Program-made: the position numbers and the translations under genes
In this document: positions 17,804 to 26,508 of the stretch, one piece after another
Position numbering within the stretch: the stretch's first letter is position 1
How the letters are laid out: each line of letters opens with the position of its first letter
Notes under the pieces: generated by a model
Seen by the model: the letters and a program-made list of their open reading frames with translations, nothing else
What the model was told of the DNA's origin: nothing
The model's database searches: none
Origin: Chloroflexota bacterium
GTDB lineage: Bacteria; Chloroflexota; Anaerolineae; Anaerolineales; Villigracilaceae
DNA: 64,000 nucleotides
NCBI GenBank assembly: GCA_023459215.1
Contig: JAEWVF010000005.1
Span: 51,046-115,045, forward strand
Reading direction: 5' to 3'

Positions 17804-18715
17804 ATGACATTCAGTAAATTTGCAAAATACTGCTGGGGTGTCCTTGCCTGGACAATCCTCGTTATCCTGTGGGGCGCGCTGGTGCGCGCAACCGGTTCCG
17901 GCGCAGGCTGCGGCAACCACTGGCCAACCTGCAACGGGGAAATCATCCACCAACCGAAAGCAGTTGAAACCTTCATTGAGTTGACCCATCGCGCCATGAG
18001 CGGCGGCGCGCTGATTTTAGTATTAATCCTGCTGATCTGGGCCTTCCGCGCCTACCCCAAGGGCGACATTGTCCGCAAGGGAGCGGTTGGGACGGCCGGG
18101 TTTATCTTGCTCGAATCGCTGCTGGGCGCCGGGTTGGTTCTGCTCGAATTGGTCGGGGATAACGACTCCGCCCACCGCGCGATTGCCGTTGCCCTGCACC
18201 TGCTGAACACCTTCCTGCTCCTGGGGGTAATGACCCTGACCGCCTGGTGGGCGTCCGGCGGAAAACGAATCAGCTTCAAACAAAAAGGGCTGCTCCCAGT
18301 TTGGCTCATCCTGGGGCTGGCGGGTGTAGCCGTGATCGGCATGACGGGCGCCATCACGGCGCTGGGCGATACTCTTTTCCCGGCCAAGTCGCTGGCCGAG
18401 GGTTTATCGCAAGATTCTGACCCGAATGCGCACTTCCTCGTCCGACTGCGCATCGTCCATCCGATTGTGGCCATCCTGGTTGGGGTATATACGCTCAATT
18501 TAATCCGCAGCCTTTACCCGCAACTGAAAACCCAAACCGTAAAGCACTTTGCGCTGGCCCTGGGTGCGCTGATTCTCGTCCAGTGGGCGGCCGGGCTGAT
18601 CAATGTACTCCTGCTTGCGCCAATCTGGATGCAAATCCTGCATTTGTTTTTGGCCGATCTGGTCTGGATTTGCTATGTGATTCTGGCGGCCAACGTTTTA
18701 TCTGTAGAGGCTTAG
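17804..18715 (+). CDS. ctaA: Heme A synthase (COX15/CtaA family)
   Basis: A 303-residue membrane protein with eight likely helices. Conserved features include an early GCGNHWPTCNG loop with two cysteines, as in bacterial CtaA, and ELTHRAMSGG with the catalytic Glu and a heme-ligand His. A second His lies in NDSAHRAIAVALHLLN, and two more in the C-terminal half (RIVHP, ILHLFLADL). It oxidises heme O to heme A for aa3-type oxidases, implying oxygen respiration. No oxidase subunits are in the window. The ATG at 17804 is preferred to the longer frame because conserved helix 1 begins there. A TATACT at 17763-17768 may be its -10. Confidence 0.9.
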   Translation: MTFSKFAKYCWGVLAWTILVILWGALVRATGSGAGCGNHWPTCNGEIIHQPKAVETFIELTHRAMSGGALILVLILLIWAFRAYPKGDIVRKGAVGTAGFILLESLLGAGLVLLELVGDNDSAHRAIAVALHLLNTFLLLGVMTLTAWWASGGKRISFKQKGLLPVWLILGLAGVAVIGMTGAITALGDTLFPAKSLAEGLSQDSDPNAHFLVRLRIVHPIVAILVGVYTLNLIRSLYPQLKTQTVKHFALALGALILVQWAAGLINVLLLAPIWMQILHLFLADLVWICYVILAANVLSVEA

Positions 18716-18719
18716 CTTT

Positions 18720-20207
18720 ATGAGAATAGTACGCGATACATCCTTCATCCTGCGCTGGGTTTCGCTGTTTTTCCTGGGCGCGGCCATCGTTTTGACGATG
18801 GTAGAACTGACCGCCTACAGCCGGGCGCGCAGCAGTTATCCAGCTGGGATGACCATCGCTGGCGTTCCTGTGGGCGGAATCAGCCCACAAGATGCGGCCC
18901 AAAGACTCCTGCAAGTTTACAGTTCGCCCGTTGAAGTCCAATATGCCGGGCAAATCATCCATCTTGACCCCAACCTGGTCGGGTTCAGCATCGAAACCGA
19001 ATCAATGCTAGCGGCAGCCGACCTGCAACGCACGGGCAGTCCCTTCTGGATCGGCTTTTGGGATTTTCTTTGGGGCCGGCAGCCTGAAACCAGCCCGGTG
19101 CCGCTGGTAGCTTCCCTGTCCCAGGAAAGGCTGCGCGCCTACCTGCAAGAGGAAATTTCCCCGCGCTACGATACGCCAGCGATCCCTGCCCAGCCGATCC
19201 CCGGACAAGTCGGTTTTACGCCCGGAACCCCCGGCCTGGAGATGGATATCGACCGGGCCGTCATCCTGCTCGAAGACGCCCTGCGTTCCCCCGGAACACG
19301 GACCGTCGCCCTGACAGCGCAGCGGACCAACGCTGGCCGCCCAAGCCTGAATAACCTCGGCATCCTGATCCGCCAGATCATCGACCTGACGCCGTTCGAT
19401 GGTGTGGTTGGTTTCTACATGCTCGACCTGCAAACCGGGGAAGAACTGCACTTCGGCTATGACCGCAACCAGAGCATCAGCATCGACCCGGATATTGCCT
19501 TTACCGCATCGAGCACCATCAAAATCCCGACCATGATTTCGGTTTATCGCCACCTTGGCCCTGAATTGGATGAAGGCACAGCCGCACTGGTCCTCGAGAT
19601 GATTACCAAATCCGAAAACCCGGCTACGGATGCGCTGATGGAGCGTATCGAAGAAAACCGCGGCCCGCTGGTGGTCTCCGACGATATGAGCACACTCGGA
19701 CTAAATAACACTTTTATCGCCGGGTATTTCTTTGACGGCGCAGCGCTCCTGCAAAGGTATAACACCCCGGCCAACCAGCGCACAGATGTCATCACCAACC
19801 CGGATGTTTACAACCAGACCACCCCATCGGAAATGGGTCAGTTGATGGCAGACCTGTACCAGTGTTCTGAAAACGGCGGCGGCGCACTGGTGGCGGCCTT
19901 CCCCGACAAGATGAACCGGGAAACCTGCCTTGAGATGATCGAATACCTGCGCCGGGATCGCATCGGAGTGCTGCTCGAAGCAGGCTTGCCGGAAGGCACC
20001 AAAATCGCCCACAAGCACGGCTGGATCAGCGGCCCATCCGGAATCATCCAAAACATCAGCGATGTAGGCATCGTTTATACACCCGGCGGCAACTATGTAA
20101 TCGCCATTTACATTTATCATCCCGTGCAAACGGTCTGGGAGCCGGTCTCCGGCATGGTGACTCAGATCTCCCAGGCGGTTTACAATTACTTCAACCTGAG
20201 CCAGTAG
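18720..20207 (+). CDS. Membrane-anchored serine hydrolase with class-A beta-lactamase fold
   Basis: A 495-residue protein with one N-terminal membrane anchor (about 12-32) and the rest outside the cell. Residues about 40-200 resemble the putative peptidoglycan-binding modules of YoaR/VanW-type proteins. The C-terminal domain (about 220-495) is beta-lactamase-like: Ser265 and Lys268 form the SxxK motif (STIK), SENPATD sits where SDN is expected, and KHG stands for KTG. No clear Glu166-type ExxxN loop is seen, so it may act on cell-wall peptides rather than confer resistance. The start is 4 bases after ctaA. A strong terminator follows. Confidence 0.8.
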   Translation: MRIVRDTSFILRWVSLFFLGAAIVLTMVELTAYSRARSSYPAGMTIAGVPVGGISPQDAAQRLLQVYSSPVEVQYAGQIIHLDPNLVGFSIETESMLAAADLQRTGSPFWIGFWDFLWGRQPETSPVPLVASLSQERLRAYLQEEISPRYDTPAIPAQPIPGQVGFTPGTPGLEMDIDRAVILLEDALRSPGTRTVALTAQRTNAGRPSLNNLGILIRQIIDLTPFDGVVGFYMLDLQTGEELHFGYDRNQSISIDPDIAFTASSTIKIPTMISVYRHLGPELDEGTAALVLEMITKSENPATDALMERIEENRGPLVVSDDMSTLGLNNTFIAGYFFDGAALLQRYNTPANQRTDVITNPDVYNQTTPSEMGQLMADLYQCSENGGGALVAAFPDKMNRETCLEMIEYLRRDRIGVLLEAGLPEGTKIAHKHGWISGPSGIIQNISDVGIVYTPGGNYVIAIYIYHPVQTVWEPVSGMVTQISQAVYNYFNLSQ

Positions 20208-20222
20208 GCGCGACAGGAGCTC

Positions 20223-20258
20223 AAAAGGAGAAAGCAAAAAGCTGCTTTCTCCTTTTTC
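20223..20258 (+). terminator. Intrinsic terminator after the beta-lactamase-fold gene
   Basis: AAAAGGAGAAAGCA (20223-20236) pairs perfectly with TGCTTTCTCCTTTT (20243-20256), followed by further T residues. Confidence 0.9.
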
Positions 20259-20292
20259 GTTCAATTTCGCCTTATTCGGCGCACATCCCGTG

Positions 20293-20305
20293 TATAATTT
20301 TGTTT
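20293..20305 (+). promoter_or_regulatory. -10 box directly before the zinc-ribbon gene (leaderless type)
   Basis: A perfect TATAAT at 20293-20298 is followed by 7 bases and then the ATG at 20306. There is no ribosome-binding site; a -35 match is poor. Confidence 0.6.
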
Positions 20306-21007
20306 ATGAGTTACGCTCTCGGACTTTACCGGCTTCAACAAGTTGACACACGCATCGATCAGGCCAACAACCGCCTGGAAGCGATCCGCGCTGTACTGGA
20401 AAACAACAGCGCAATGCAAGCGGCTCGGGCGGCGCTCGAAAAAGCGGAAAAACATCTGCACGAGGCGGAAAAATTATTGCGCTCACAAGAAGCGGCAAGC
20501 GAAAGCCAGCGCATCAAAATCGAACAAACCGAAGCCAGCCTGTACGGCGGGCGCGTTCAAAACCCCAAAGAATTACAAGACCTGCAAAATGAACTGGCCT
20601 CGCTTAAGCGTCATCTGGCTGCCCTGGAAGATTCCCAGCTCGAATCGATGCTGGAGGTCGAATCGGCGCGCAGTGAGCATAAAGCGGCGCTGGTTCAGTT
20701 GACCCAAGTCGAGGGCCTGTTGATTTCTCAAAACGCCTCGCTCAAAAGCGAACAAGATGCGCTGCGCAACACGCTGGAAAACTTAAAGGCCGAACGCAGC
20801 GCCACCCACAGTACAATCCAGCCGCTCCAGATCGAAAAATATGAGGCCCTGCGTCAAAAACGGCGCGGACTGGCGGTTGTCACCATCAGCGATAATGCTT
20901 GCGATGCCTGCGGGGCAGGATTAACGCCAGCCCAGGCCCAGGCAGTCCGTATCTCCAACCAACTGGTCGAATGCCCATCCTGCGGGCGCATCCTGTTCAG
21001 CAATTAA
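20306..21007 (+). CDS. Coiled-coil protein with C-terminal C4 zinc ribbon
   Basis: A 233-residue protein. Residues about 10-175 form long antiparallel coiled coils rich in Ala, Glu, Lys and Leu. The C-terminus has a treble-clef-like zinc ribbon made from CDACG and CPSCG. This layout is that of the widespread zf-RING_7 / CT398 family, which is implicated in binding other proteins or nucleic acids, with no enzymatic role known. The ATG at 20306 is used rather than the TTG two codons earlier because a TATAAT lies just before it. The next gene, the NACHT-HEAT protein, follows after 10 bases and is probably on the same mRNA. Confidence 0.85.
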   Translation: MSYALGLYRLQQVDTRIDQANNRLEAIRAVLENNSAMQAARAALEKAEKHLHEAEKLLRSQEAASESQRIKIEQTEASLYGGRVQNPKELQDLQNELASLKRHLAALEDSQLESMLEVESARSEHKAALVQLTQVEGLLISQNASLKSEQDALRNTLENLKAERSATHSTIQPLQIEKYEALRQKRRGLAVVTISDNACDACGAGLTPAQAQAVRISNQLVECPSCGRILFSN

Positions 21008-21017
21008 AGGTCAAACC

Positions 21018-23603
21018 ATGAACCGTTTGCCGCAAATTGACATGCTCTCTTTCTGGATCGGCGCAATCGTAGCCTCGATTTTTTGGGCCATCGTTGCTTC
21101 CCTGCGGCCAAGTCTGCAAAGCGCTATCGATGCGCTCAAAAAGCAGCAAGCCGAGGCCAAACTGCGCTCCAGTTCGGGGATCGAAGACAGCCACCGCAAA
21201 ATCGTCTATCGCCAGACCCAGGAAAATCACCTGGTTTCATCCCTGTTCTCGCTGGATGAAATTGCCCTTGAACCCAGATTGCTGGCCCCGCCGGCCCAGG
21301 TTGAACCTGGAATGGCCCCCCACCACGAAGACATCGTAGAAAAAACCGTGCCCTACATGCCTGAATGGCCTGAGATGGCCAGTTTCTACGGCGCCCAGAC
21401 CTTGAGCCTGGCCGAGGCAGTTTCCGGCAACGCCAACCTGGTCATCGTCAGCCAGCCCGGCACAGGCAAAACCATCGCCCTGTCCTATCTTGCCAGCCAG
21501 ATCGTCAACCGCCACCCGGCGGCAGCCAACCTGCACGAAAGCATCCCCTTTCTCTTGCATGTTGCCGACCTGGGGCTTCCGCTCAACGACCCGAAAAAGC
21601 CCGAAGAACTGCTGGCCCCAATCATCGAGCATCAATCCAGCCGGGCGCCGGTTTTCGATATTCCGCGCATGCCCGCTTTCGTCCAGTTCGCTTTCCAGAG
21701 TGGGCGCGCCCTGCTGCTGGTGGACGGCCTGGATGAAATTCCACAGAACCAAATCCAGGAAGCGTCCGTTTACCTGCGCCTGGTGATGCGCGCTTACCCC
21801 CAGACTCGCATCCTCGTGGCCGGGTCAGATGAATACATCGATGGCCTGCTGCAACTCGGATTCATCCCCATGACATTGGCCGCCTGGACCAACAAACAAC
21901 AGCAGGAATTCCTGCACAAATGGGATGCGCTCTGGCAAAAATACGTTCGCAATGAAACCTGGGCCCAAACCGTCCCGGATGTCGATGGCCTGCTGCTCAA
22001 GCGCTGGCTCACGGTTGATAACCTTGGATTAACCCCGCTCGAATACACCCTGAAGGTTTGGGCCGCCTACGCCGGCGATGTGCGCGGACCGCGCCCGCTG
22101 GACGCCATCGAGGCGCACATCCGGCGCATCACTCCGGTCAACACCCCGCCCGAGGCGCTCTTTGTCCTCGGCGCGCAAAGCGGATTAAGCGGGCTGGCCT
22201 TGTTTGCGAATGAACAGGCCAAAGATTGGGTCAAATCCTTCGAACCGGCCGCGGTCGAAGCTACCCCGCAGCCTGCGGCATCCAGCGAAGCGCCCGCAGA
22301 ATCTGAGACTGACCCTGCCGCAGCGGCCCCAGTAGCAGAGGCCCCGGCCCAGGCCGAAAAGAAAGATGCAAAGAAAAGCCCGGCCCCGGCAGCGGATGCA
22401 TCCCTGGTCAGCAAACTGACCTCCAGCGGATTGCTCAAAGCCCACGCCAAGAACCGCCTGCGCTTCCAGCATCCAATCTACCGCGCCTACCTGGCCGGGC
22501 AAGCCTTGCGCGGCCCCGGCGCAGCGGAGCCAATCCTGCGCCAGCCCGAGTGGAGCGGTCGCACCCAGGTGATGCGCTACCTGGCTGCCTTCACCGACGC
22601 TACCCCGCTCATCCAGAGCCTGCTTTCCGAAGCCAACGACCCGCTGCTGATGCGCCCGCAGCTTACCCTGGCGCGCATGTTGCGCGAAACACCGCGCAAC
22701 GCTCCCTGGCGCAATGCGGCCATCGCAAACCTGCTTGAAATTTTGCAGAACGAAGATCATCCGCTGGCCCTGCGCAGCCAAATCATCTCGGCCTTTGCCC
22801 TGAACAACGACCCCAACATGGCCGCCCTGTTCCGCCAATTGCTGCAATCGCCTTCCAACGAATTGCGCGCCCTGGCCTGTATGGGATTGGGCATCCTGCG
22901 GGACCCGAAAGCGGTCGATAGCCTGGCCTACGTTATGGCAAACAGCATTGGCGCAACCCAGCGCGCCGCCTGCCTGGCCCTGGTCTCCATCGGCAGCGCC
23001 CCAGCGCTCGAAGCCGTCGCCGCCGCCCTGTTGCAAGGCGATGAAGACCTGCGTCAGGCCGCCGCGGAAGCCCTGGCCAACGACCCACAGGAAGGCCGGG
23101 AAGCCCTGCGCGAAGGCATCCACAGCGAAGACATCCTGATGCGGCGCGCCATCGTCTATGGCCTGGCGCGCATTCCCGAAGACTGGGCCGGTGAACTCCT
23201 GCAAAAAACCCAGACCGAGGATACCCAGTGGGTCGTGCGCAATGTGGCCGTCGAATTGCTCGACAGCCGCGAACGCGCCAATCCGCGCATCCCGCGCCGC
23301 CTGACCCCGCCCGCCGAAACGCCCTGGCTGATCGAATTTGCCGGCAAGCAAGGCATGGGCATCAGCCCCGGGCAGGTTGCCACCGATATGCTCATGCTGG
23401 CCTTCAAAAGCGAAAACGAAGACGAAAAACGCGCCGCCCTGGCCTATTTGCGCCATACCCCATCCGAGGGTATTATCGGCGAGTTCTACCGCATTTATTT
23501 TGGCGACAACCACGAGATGAAAGAAATGGTCTACCAGACACTCAAAGATTACGCGCGCGGCGGGGTGCAGTTACCGCCTCCCATGCAATTTGGATTGGGA
23601 TAA
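21018..23603 (+). CDS. Membrane-anchored NACHT-type NTPase with HEAT repeats
   Basis: An 861-residue protein. A single hydrophobic segment at about 10-28 should anchor it, followed by a short coiled stretch. The NTPase module starts near residue 100: P-loop SQPGTGKT at 145-152 and Walker B LLLVDGLDEI with Asp236, the DGLDE form typical of NACHT ATPases. A low-complexity Ala/Pro/Glu linker spans about 413-457. HEAT-like alpha repeats occupy about 575-760. NACHT proteins are molecular switches, often in signalling or defence, but no effector domain is seen here. It is encoded with a zinc-ribbon coiled-coil protein and an amidohydrolase. Function unknown. Confidence 0.8.
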   Translation: MNRLPQIDMLSFWIGAIVASIFWAIVASLRPSLQSAIDALKKQQAEAKLRSSSGIEDSHRKIVYRQTQENHLVSSLFSLDEIALEPRLLAPPAQVEPGMAPHHEDIVEKTVPYMPEWPEMASFYGAQTLSLAEAVSGNANLVIVSQPGTGKTIALSYLASQIVNRHPAAANLHESIPFLLHVADLGLPLNDPKKPEELLAPIIEHQSSRAPVFDIPRMPAFVQFAFQSGRALLLVDGLDEIPQNQIQEASVYLRLVMRAYPQTRILVAGSDEYIDGLLQLGFIPMTLAAWTNKQQQEFLHKWDALWQKYVRNETWAQTVPDVDGLLLKRWLTVDNLGLTPLEYTLKVWAAYAGDVRGPRPLDAIEAHIRRITPVNTPPEALFVLGAQSGLSGLALFANEQAKDWVKSFEPAAVEATPQPAASSEAPAESETDPAAAAPVAEAPAQAEKKDAKKSPAPAADASLVSKLTSSGLLKAHAKNRLRFQHPIYRAYLAGQALRGPGAAEPILRQPEWSGRTQVMRYLAAFTDATPLIQSLLSEANDPLLMRPQLTLARMLRETPRNAPWRNAAIANLLEILQNEDHPLALRSQIISAFALNNDPNMAALFRQLLQSPSNELRALACMGLGILRDPKAVDSLAYVMANSIGATQRAACLALVSIGSAPALEAVAAALLQGDEDLRQAAAEALANDPQEGREALREGIHSEDILMRRAIVYGLARIPEDWAGELLQKTQTEDTQWVVRNVAVELLDSRERANPRIPRRLTPPAETPWLIEFAGKQGMGISPGQVATDMLMLAFKSENEDEKRAALAYLRHTPSEGIIGEFYRIYFGDNHEMKEMVYQTLKDYARGGVQLPPPMQFGLG

Positions 23604-23606
23604 ACC

Positions 23607-24953
23607 ATGCTCATCACAAATGCAAACATCATCACCTGGGGAAAACCGAACGAAATCCTGACCGATGCCGCCCTTTTGGTTTTGGACGGCAAAATTGCCG
23701 ATTTTGGCCCTTCAGCCGATCTCGCCGCCCGCTACCCCGACGCCGCGCTGTTCGATGCGCATGGACAATTGCTCCTACCCGGCAGCATTTGTGCCCACAC
23801 CCATTTCTACGGCATGTACTCACGCGGACTCGCCATCCCTGGCGAACCCGCTGCGCGCTTCGCGCAAATCCTCGACAACCTGTGGTGGCCGCTCGACCAG
23901 GCCCTCGATGAAGAGGCCGTGCGTCTCTCGGCCCTGGTTTGCCTGGTGGATGCCATCAAACACGGCACGACAACCCTGATCGACCACCATGCCTCCCCCA
24001 ACTTCTTAAGCGGGTCGCTAAATGCCATCGCCGAGGAAGTGGAAAAAGCCGGCCTGCGCGCCTCGCTATGCTATGAAACGACCGACCGCTACGGCAAAGC
24101 CAAAATGCGCGAGGCCATCGACGAGAACGTCAGTTTCATCAAGACAGTCAAGGACGGCAGCCGACCGTTGCTGCGCGGAACCTTCGGCCTGCACGCCCCG
24201 CTGACCATCTCCACCCCCACCCTGGAGGCCTGCCTCGAAGCCATCGACGGGCTGGAGGTTGGCATCCACATCCACGTCAGCGAATCAAACGATGACCGCG
24301 AAACGCTCAAGGCGCGAGGCGATGGCCTGCCGATTGTCTGGTTGGCGCGACACGGCGCCCTGAACGATAAATCCATCATCGCCCATGCCGTGCATGTTGA
24401 CCAGGAAGAAATCGAACTGCTGGCGAAGAGCGGAGCCTGGGTTACGCACCAACCGCGCTCAAATATGAACAATGCTGTTGGGGTGGCCCAAACCGAGGCC
24501 ATGCTCGCAGCCGGGGTCAGGGTCTGCCTTGGAAACGACGGATTCTCCAATTCGATGTGGGAAGAGTGGCGGGCAGCCTACCTGCTGCATAAAATTGCGC
24601 ACAAAGACCCGCGCCGCATGGGCGGCTACTCGGTAACCGCCATCGCCATCGACAATAATGCTGCTTTTGCCAGCGCCATGTACGATATGCCCATTGGCAT
24701 GATCGCCAAGGGCGCAGCCGCCGACCTGATGCTGGTCGATTACCAGCCTCCCACACCGCTGACCGCAGGCAACCTGCCCTGGCATATCCTGTTCGGCTTC
24801 CGTGAAAGCATGGTGACCGGCACCATCGTCAACGGTCAATGGCTGATGCGTGAGCGCCAATTGCTAACGCTCGACGAAAGCGAAATCGCCGCCCGCGCCC
24901 GCGAACTGGCCCCCAGGGTATGGGAAAATTACAATCAATTTGCCACAGCCTAA
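23607..24953 (+). CDS. Metal-dependent amidohydrolase, SsnA-like
   Basis: A 448-residue member of the amidohydrolase superfamily. It shows the HTH metal site in CAHTHFYGMYSRGLA, then LWWPLDQALDEE, KHGTTTLIDHHASP, the His in HIHVSES, the HAVHV motif and the Asp in LGNDGFSN. The combination resembles SsnA, a putative aminohydrolase tied to selenium-dependent purine or xanthine catabolism in other bacteria, and relatives that deaminate nucleobases or triazines. No selenium or xanthine dehydrogenase genes are here. It starts 3 bases after the NACHT gene stop. The substrate is uncertain. Confidence 0.85.
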   Translation: MLITNANIITWGKPNEILTDAALLVLDGKIADFGPSADLAARYPDAALFDAHGQLLLPGSICAHTHFYGMYSRGLAIPGEPAARFAQILDNLWWPLDQALDEEAVRLSALVCLVDAIKHGTTTLIDHHASPNFLSGSLNAIAEEVEKAGLRASLCYETTDRYGKAKMREAIDENVSFIKTVKDGSRPLLRGTFGLHAPLTISTPTLEACLEAIDGLEVGIHIHVSESNDDRETLKARGDGLPIVWLARHGALNDKSIIAHAVHVDQEEIELLAKSGAWVTHQPRSNMNNAVGVAQTEAMLAAGVRVCLGNDGFSNSMWEEWRAAYLLHKIAHKDPRRMGGYSVTAIAIDNNAAFASAMYDMPIGMIAKGAAADLMLVDYQPPTPLTAGNLPWHILFGFRESMVTGTIVNGQWLMRERQLLTLDESEIAARARELAPRVWENYNQFATA

Positions 24954-25004
24954 GCCCCAGAAACCTCCGTTTTAAACTCCAACCCCAAACAAGGAATCTC
25001 CTTT

Positions 25005-25673
25005 ATGACCGATCAACTACTCGTGACCATCGCCATCCTCGGCGGAACCGGGAAAGAAGGCAAGGGACTGGCCTATCGCTGGGCCAAAGCCGGTTATAAA
25101 ATCATCATCGGCTCCCGCACCCCTGAAAAAGCGCAAGCAGCCGCCCAGGAACTAAGTGAAATGCTCGAAGGCGCGGCAATCGAGGGGCTTGACAACCCCG
25201 CCGCCGCTCAAAAAGCGGATATTGTTGTTCTGACCGTACCGTATGCCGCCCATAAAGACACTCTCCTGAACGTCAAGGATGCCTTGCAAGGCAAGATTTT
25301 GGTCGACGTGACCGTACCGCTCGTCCCGCCCAAGGTCAGCAAAGTTCAGATGCCCGCCGCCGGCAGCGCCGCGCAGGAAGCGGTCGAACTACTCGGCGAG
25401 GGCGTTCAGGTGGTGGATGCGTTCCAGAATATTTCCTTTGAACACCTGATGGCCGATGATGAGCCGCCCTGCGATGTGTTGGTAACCGGGACCAGCAAAG
25501 CCGCTCGCGAAGAAGTACTGAAACTGGTTGCCGCTGCCGGGCTGACTGGCTGGGACGCCGGCCCAATCGAAAACTCGGTTGTGGTCGAAGGCCTGACCAG
25601 CGTGCTGATTTACATGAACAAACAATACGGTTCGACCCATGCCGGCATCAAAATAACCGGCCTGCACCCATAA
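25005..25673 (+). CDS. npdG: NADPH:F420 oxidoreductase
   Basis: A 222-residue Rossmann protein with ILGGTGKEGKGLAYRWAKAG at the start, the form found in F420-dependent NADP reductases, and IGSRTPEKA, whose Ser-Arg reads the NADP phosphate. VVLTVPYAAH and the C-terminal TSVLIYMNKQYGSTHAG also fit the family. It moves hydride between NADPH and coenzyme F420. SD AAGGAATCTCC lies before the ATG. It is followed by a strong hairpin and then cofE. Confidence 0.9.
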   Translation: MTDQLLVTIAILGGTGKEGKGLAYRWAKAGYKIIIGSRTPEKAQAAAQELSEMLEGAAIEGLDNPAAAQKADIVVLTVPYAAHKDTLLNVKDALQGKILVDVTVPLVPPKVSKVQMPAAGSAAQEAVELLGEGVQVVDAFQNISFEHLMADDEPPCDVLVTGTSKAAREEVLKLVAAAGLTGWDAGPIENSVVVEGLTSVLIYMNKQYGSTHAGIKITGLHP

Positions 25674-25681
25674 ACTTCCTG

Positions 25682-25728
25682 GCCTGCGACCACAGGCTCC
25701 CATCCAACTTGAGCCTGTGGTCGCAGGC
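25682..25728 (+). terminator. Perfect 18-bp inverted repeat between npdG and cofE
   Basis: GCCTGCGACCACAGGCTC (25682-25699) pairs fully with 25711-25728 around an 11-base loop; TTGTTAT follows. It ends 8 bases before the cofE ATG, so it may be a terminator, an attenuator or a mobile palindrome. Confidence 0.65.
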
Positions 25729-25736
25729 TTGTTATC

Positions 25737-26501
25737 ATGGCTCTCATCCTAACCCCACTCCCCAGCATTCCCCTTATCCGCCCGGGCGACAACCTGGCGG
25801 AAATTCTTCTTAAAAGCCTGCAACAGGCCGAAATCCGCTTGCAGGATGGCGATATCCTTGTCCTGGCGCAGAAAATCGTCAGCAAAACCGAAAACCGGTT
25901 GGTGGACTTGCGGACTGTCAGGCCTTCACCTGCCGCACAGGAATTGGCCGGGAAAACCGGCAAGGACCCGCGCCTGGCAGAACTACTTTTGCAGGAAAGT
26001 AATGAAATCCTGCGCGTGCGCATCGGTACAGCCATTGTCGAGCACCGCCTGGGATTCGTCTGCGCCAACGCCGGTATCGACCAATCGAACGCCGGGAATA
26101 GCGATTCCGCGCACGATTGGGCTTTGCTCCTGCCCGAAAACCCTGACGAAACTGCCGCCCAGGTGCGTGCGGCGCTGCAAACAGCCAGCGGAGCGCAACT
26201 GGGCGTGATGATTATCGACTCGCATGGCCGCGCCTGGCGACTGGGAACAGTCGGGGTGGCCATCGGCTTGAGCGGACTGCCCGGCCTGATCGACGAGCGC
26301 GGCTGGCAGGATTTGTTCGGCTACACCCTGAAAATCACCGTGGTTGGTGTGGCCGACGAACTGGCCGCGGCGGCCAGCCTGGTGATGGGCCAGGCTGCCG
26401 AAGGAACTCCGGCAGTCCATGTGCGCGGATTTCCCTACCCGCTGCGCGAAGGCTCGGTCAAAGAGTTGCTGCGGCCCAAAGACCAGGATATGTTCAGGTA
26501 A
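25737..26501 (+). CDS. cofE: Coenzyme F420-0:L-glutamate ligase
   Basis: A 254-residue enzyme that adds gamma-linked glutamates to F420-0 with GTP. Family landmarks are GDILVLAQKIVSKTENR, the VCANAGIDQSN motif that holds nucleotide and metal, and MIIDSHGRAWRLGTVGVAIG. C-terminal VVGVADELAAAASLVMGQ also matches. In mycobacteria CofE is fused to a flavin reductase domain as FbiB; here that domain is encoded separately at 27273-27878. There is no ribosome site, and the hairpin ends 8 bases upstream, which is unusual. Confidence 0.92.
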   Translation: MALILTPLPSIPLIRPGDNLAEILLKSLQQAEIRLQDGDILVLAQKIVSKTENRLVDLRTVRPSPAAQELAGKTGKDPRLAELLLQESNEILRVRIGTAIVEHRLGFVCANAGIDQSNAGNSDSAHDWALLLPENPDETAAQVRAALQTASGAQLGVMIIDSHGRAWRLGTVGVAIGLSGLPGLIDERGWQDLFGYTLKITVVGVADELAAAASLVMGQAAEGTPAVHVRGFPYPLREGSVKELLRPKDQDMFR

Positions 26502-26508
26502 CAGGCAG

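Noticed and set aside
22185..23513. 442-codon minus-strand frame opposite the NACHT-HEAT gene
   Set aside because: Low-complexity Gly/Gln/Ala composition produced by the complement of a GC-rich gene; the plus strand has clear NTPase and HEAT motifs.
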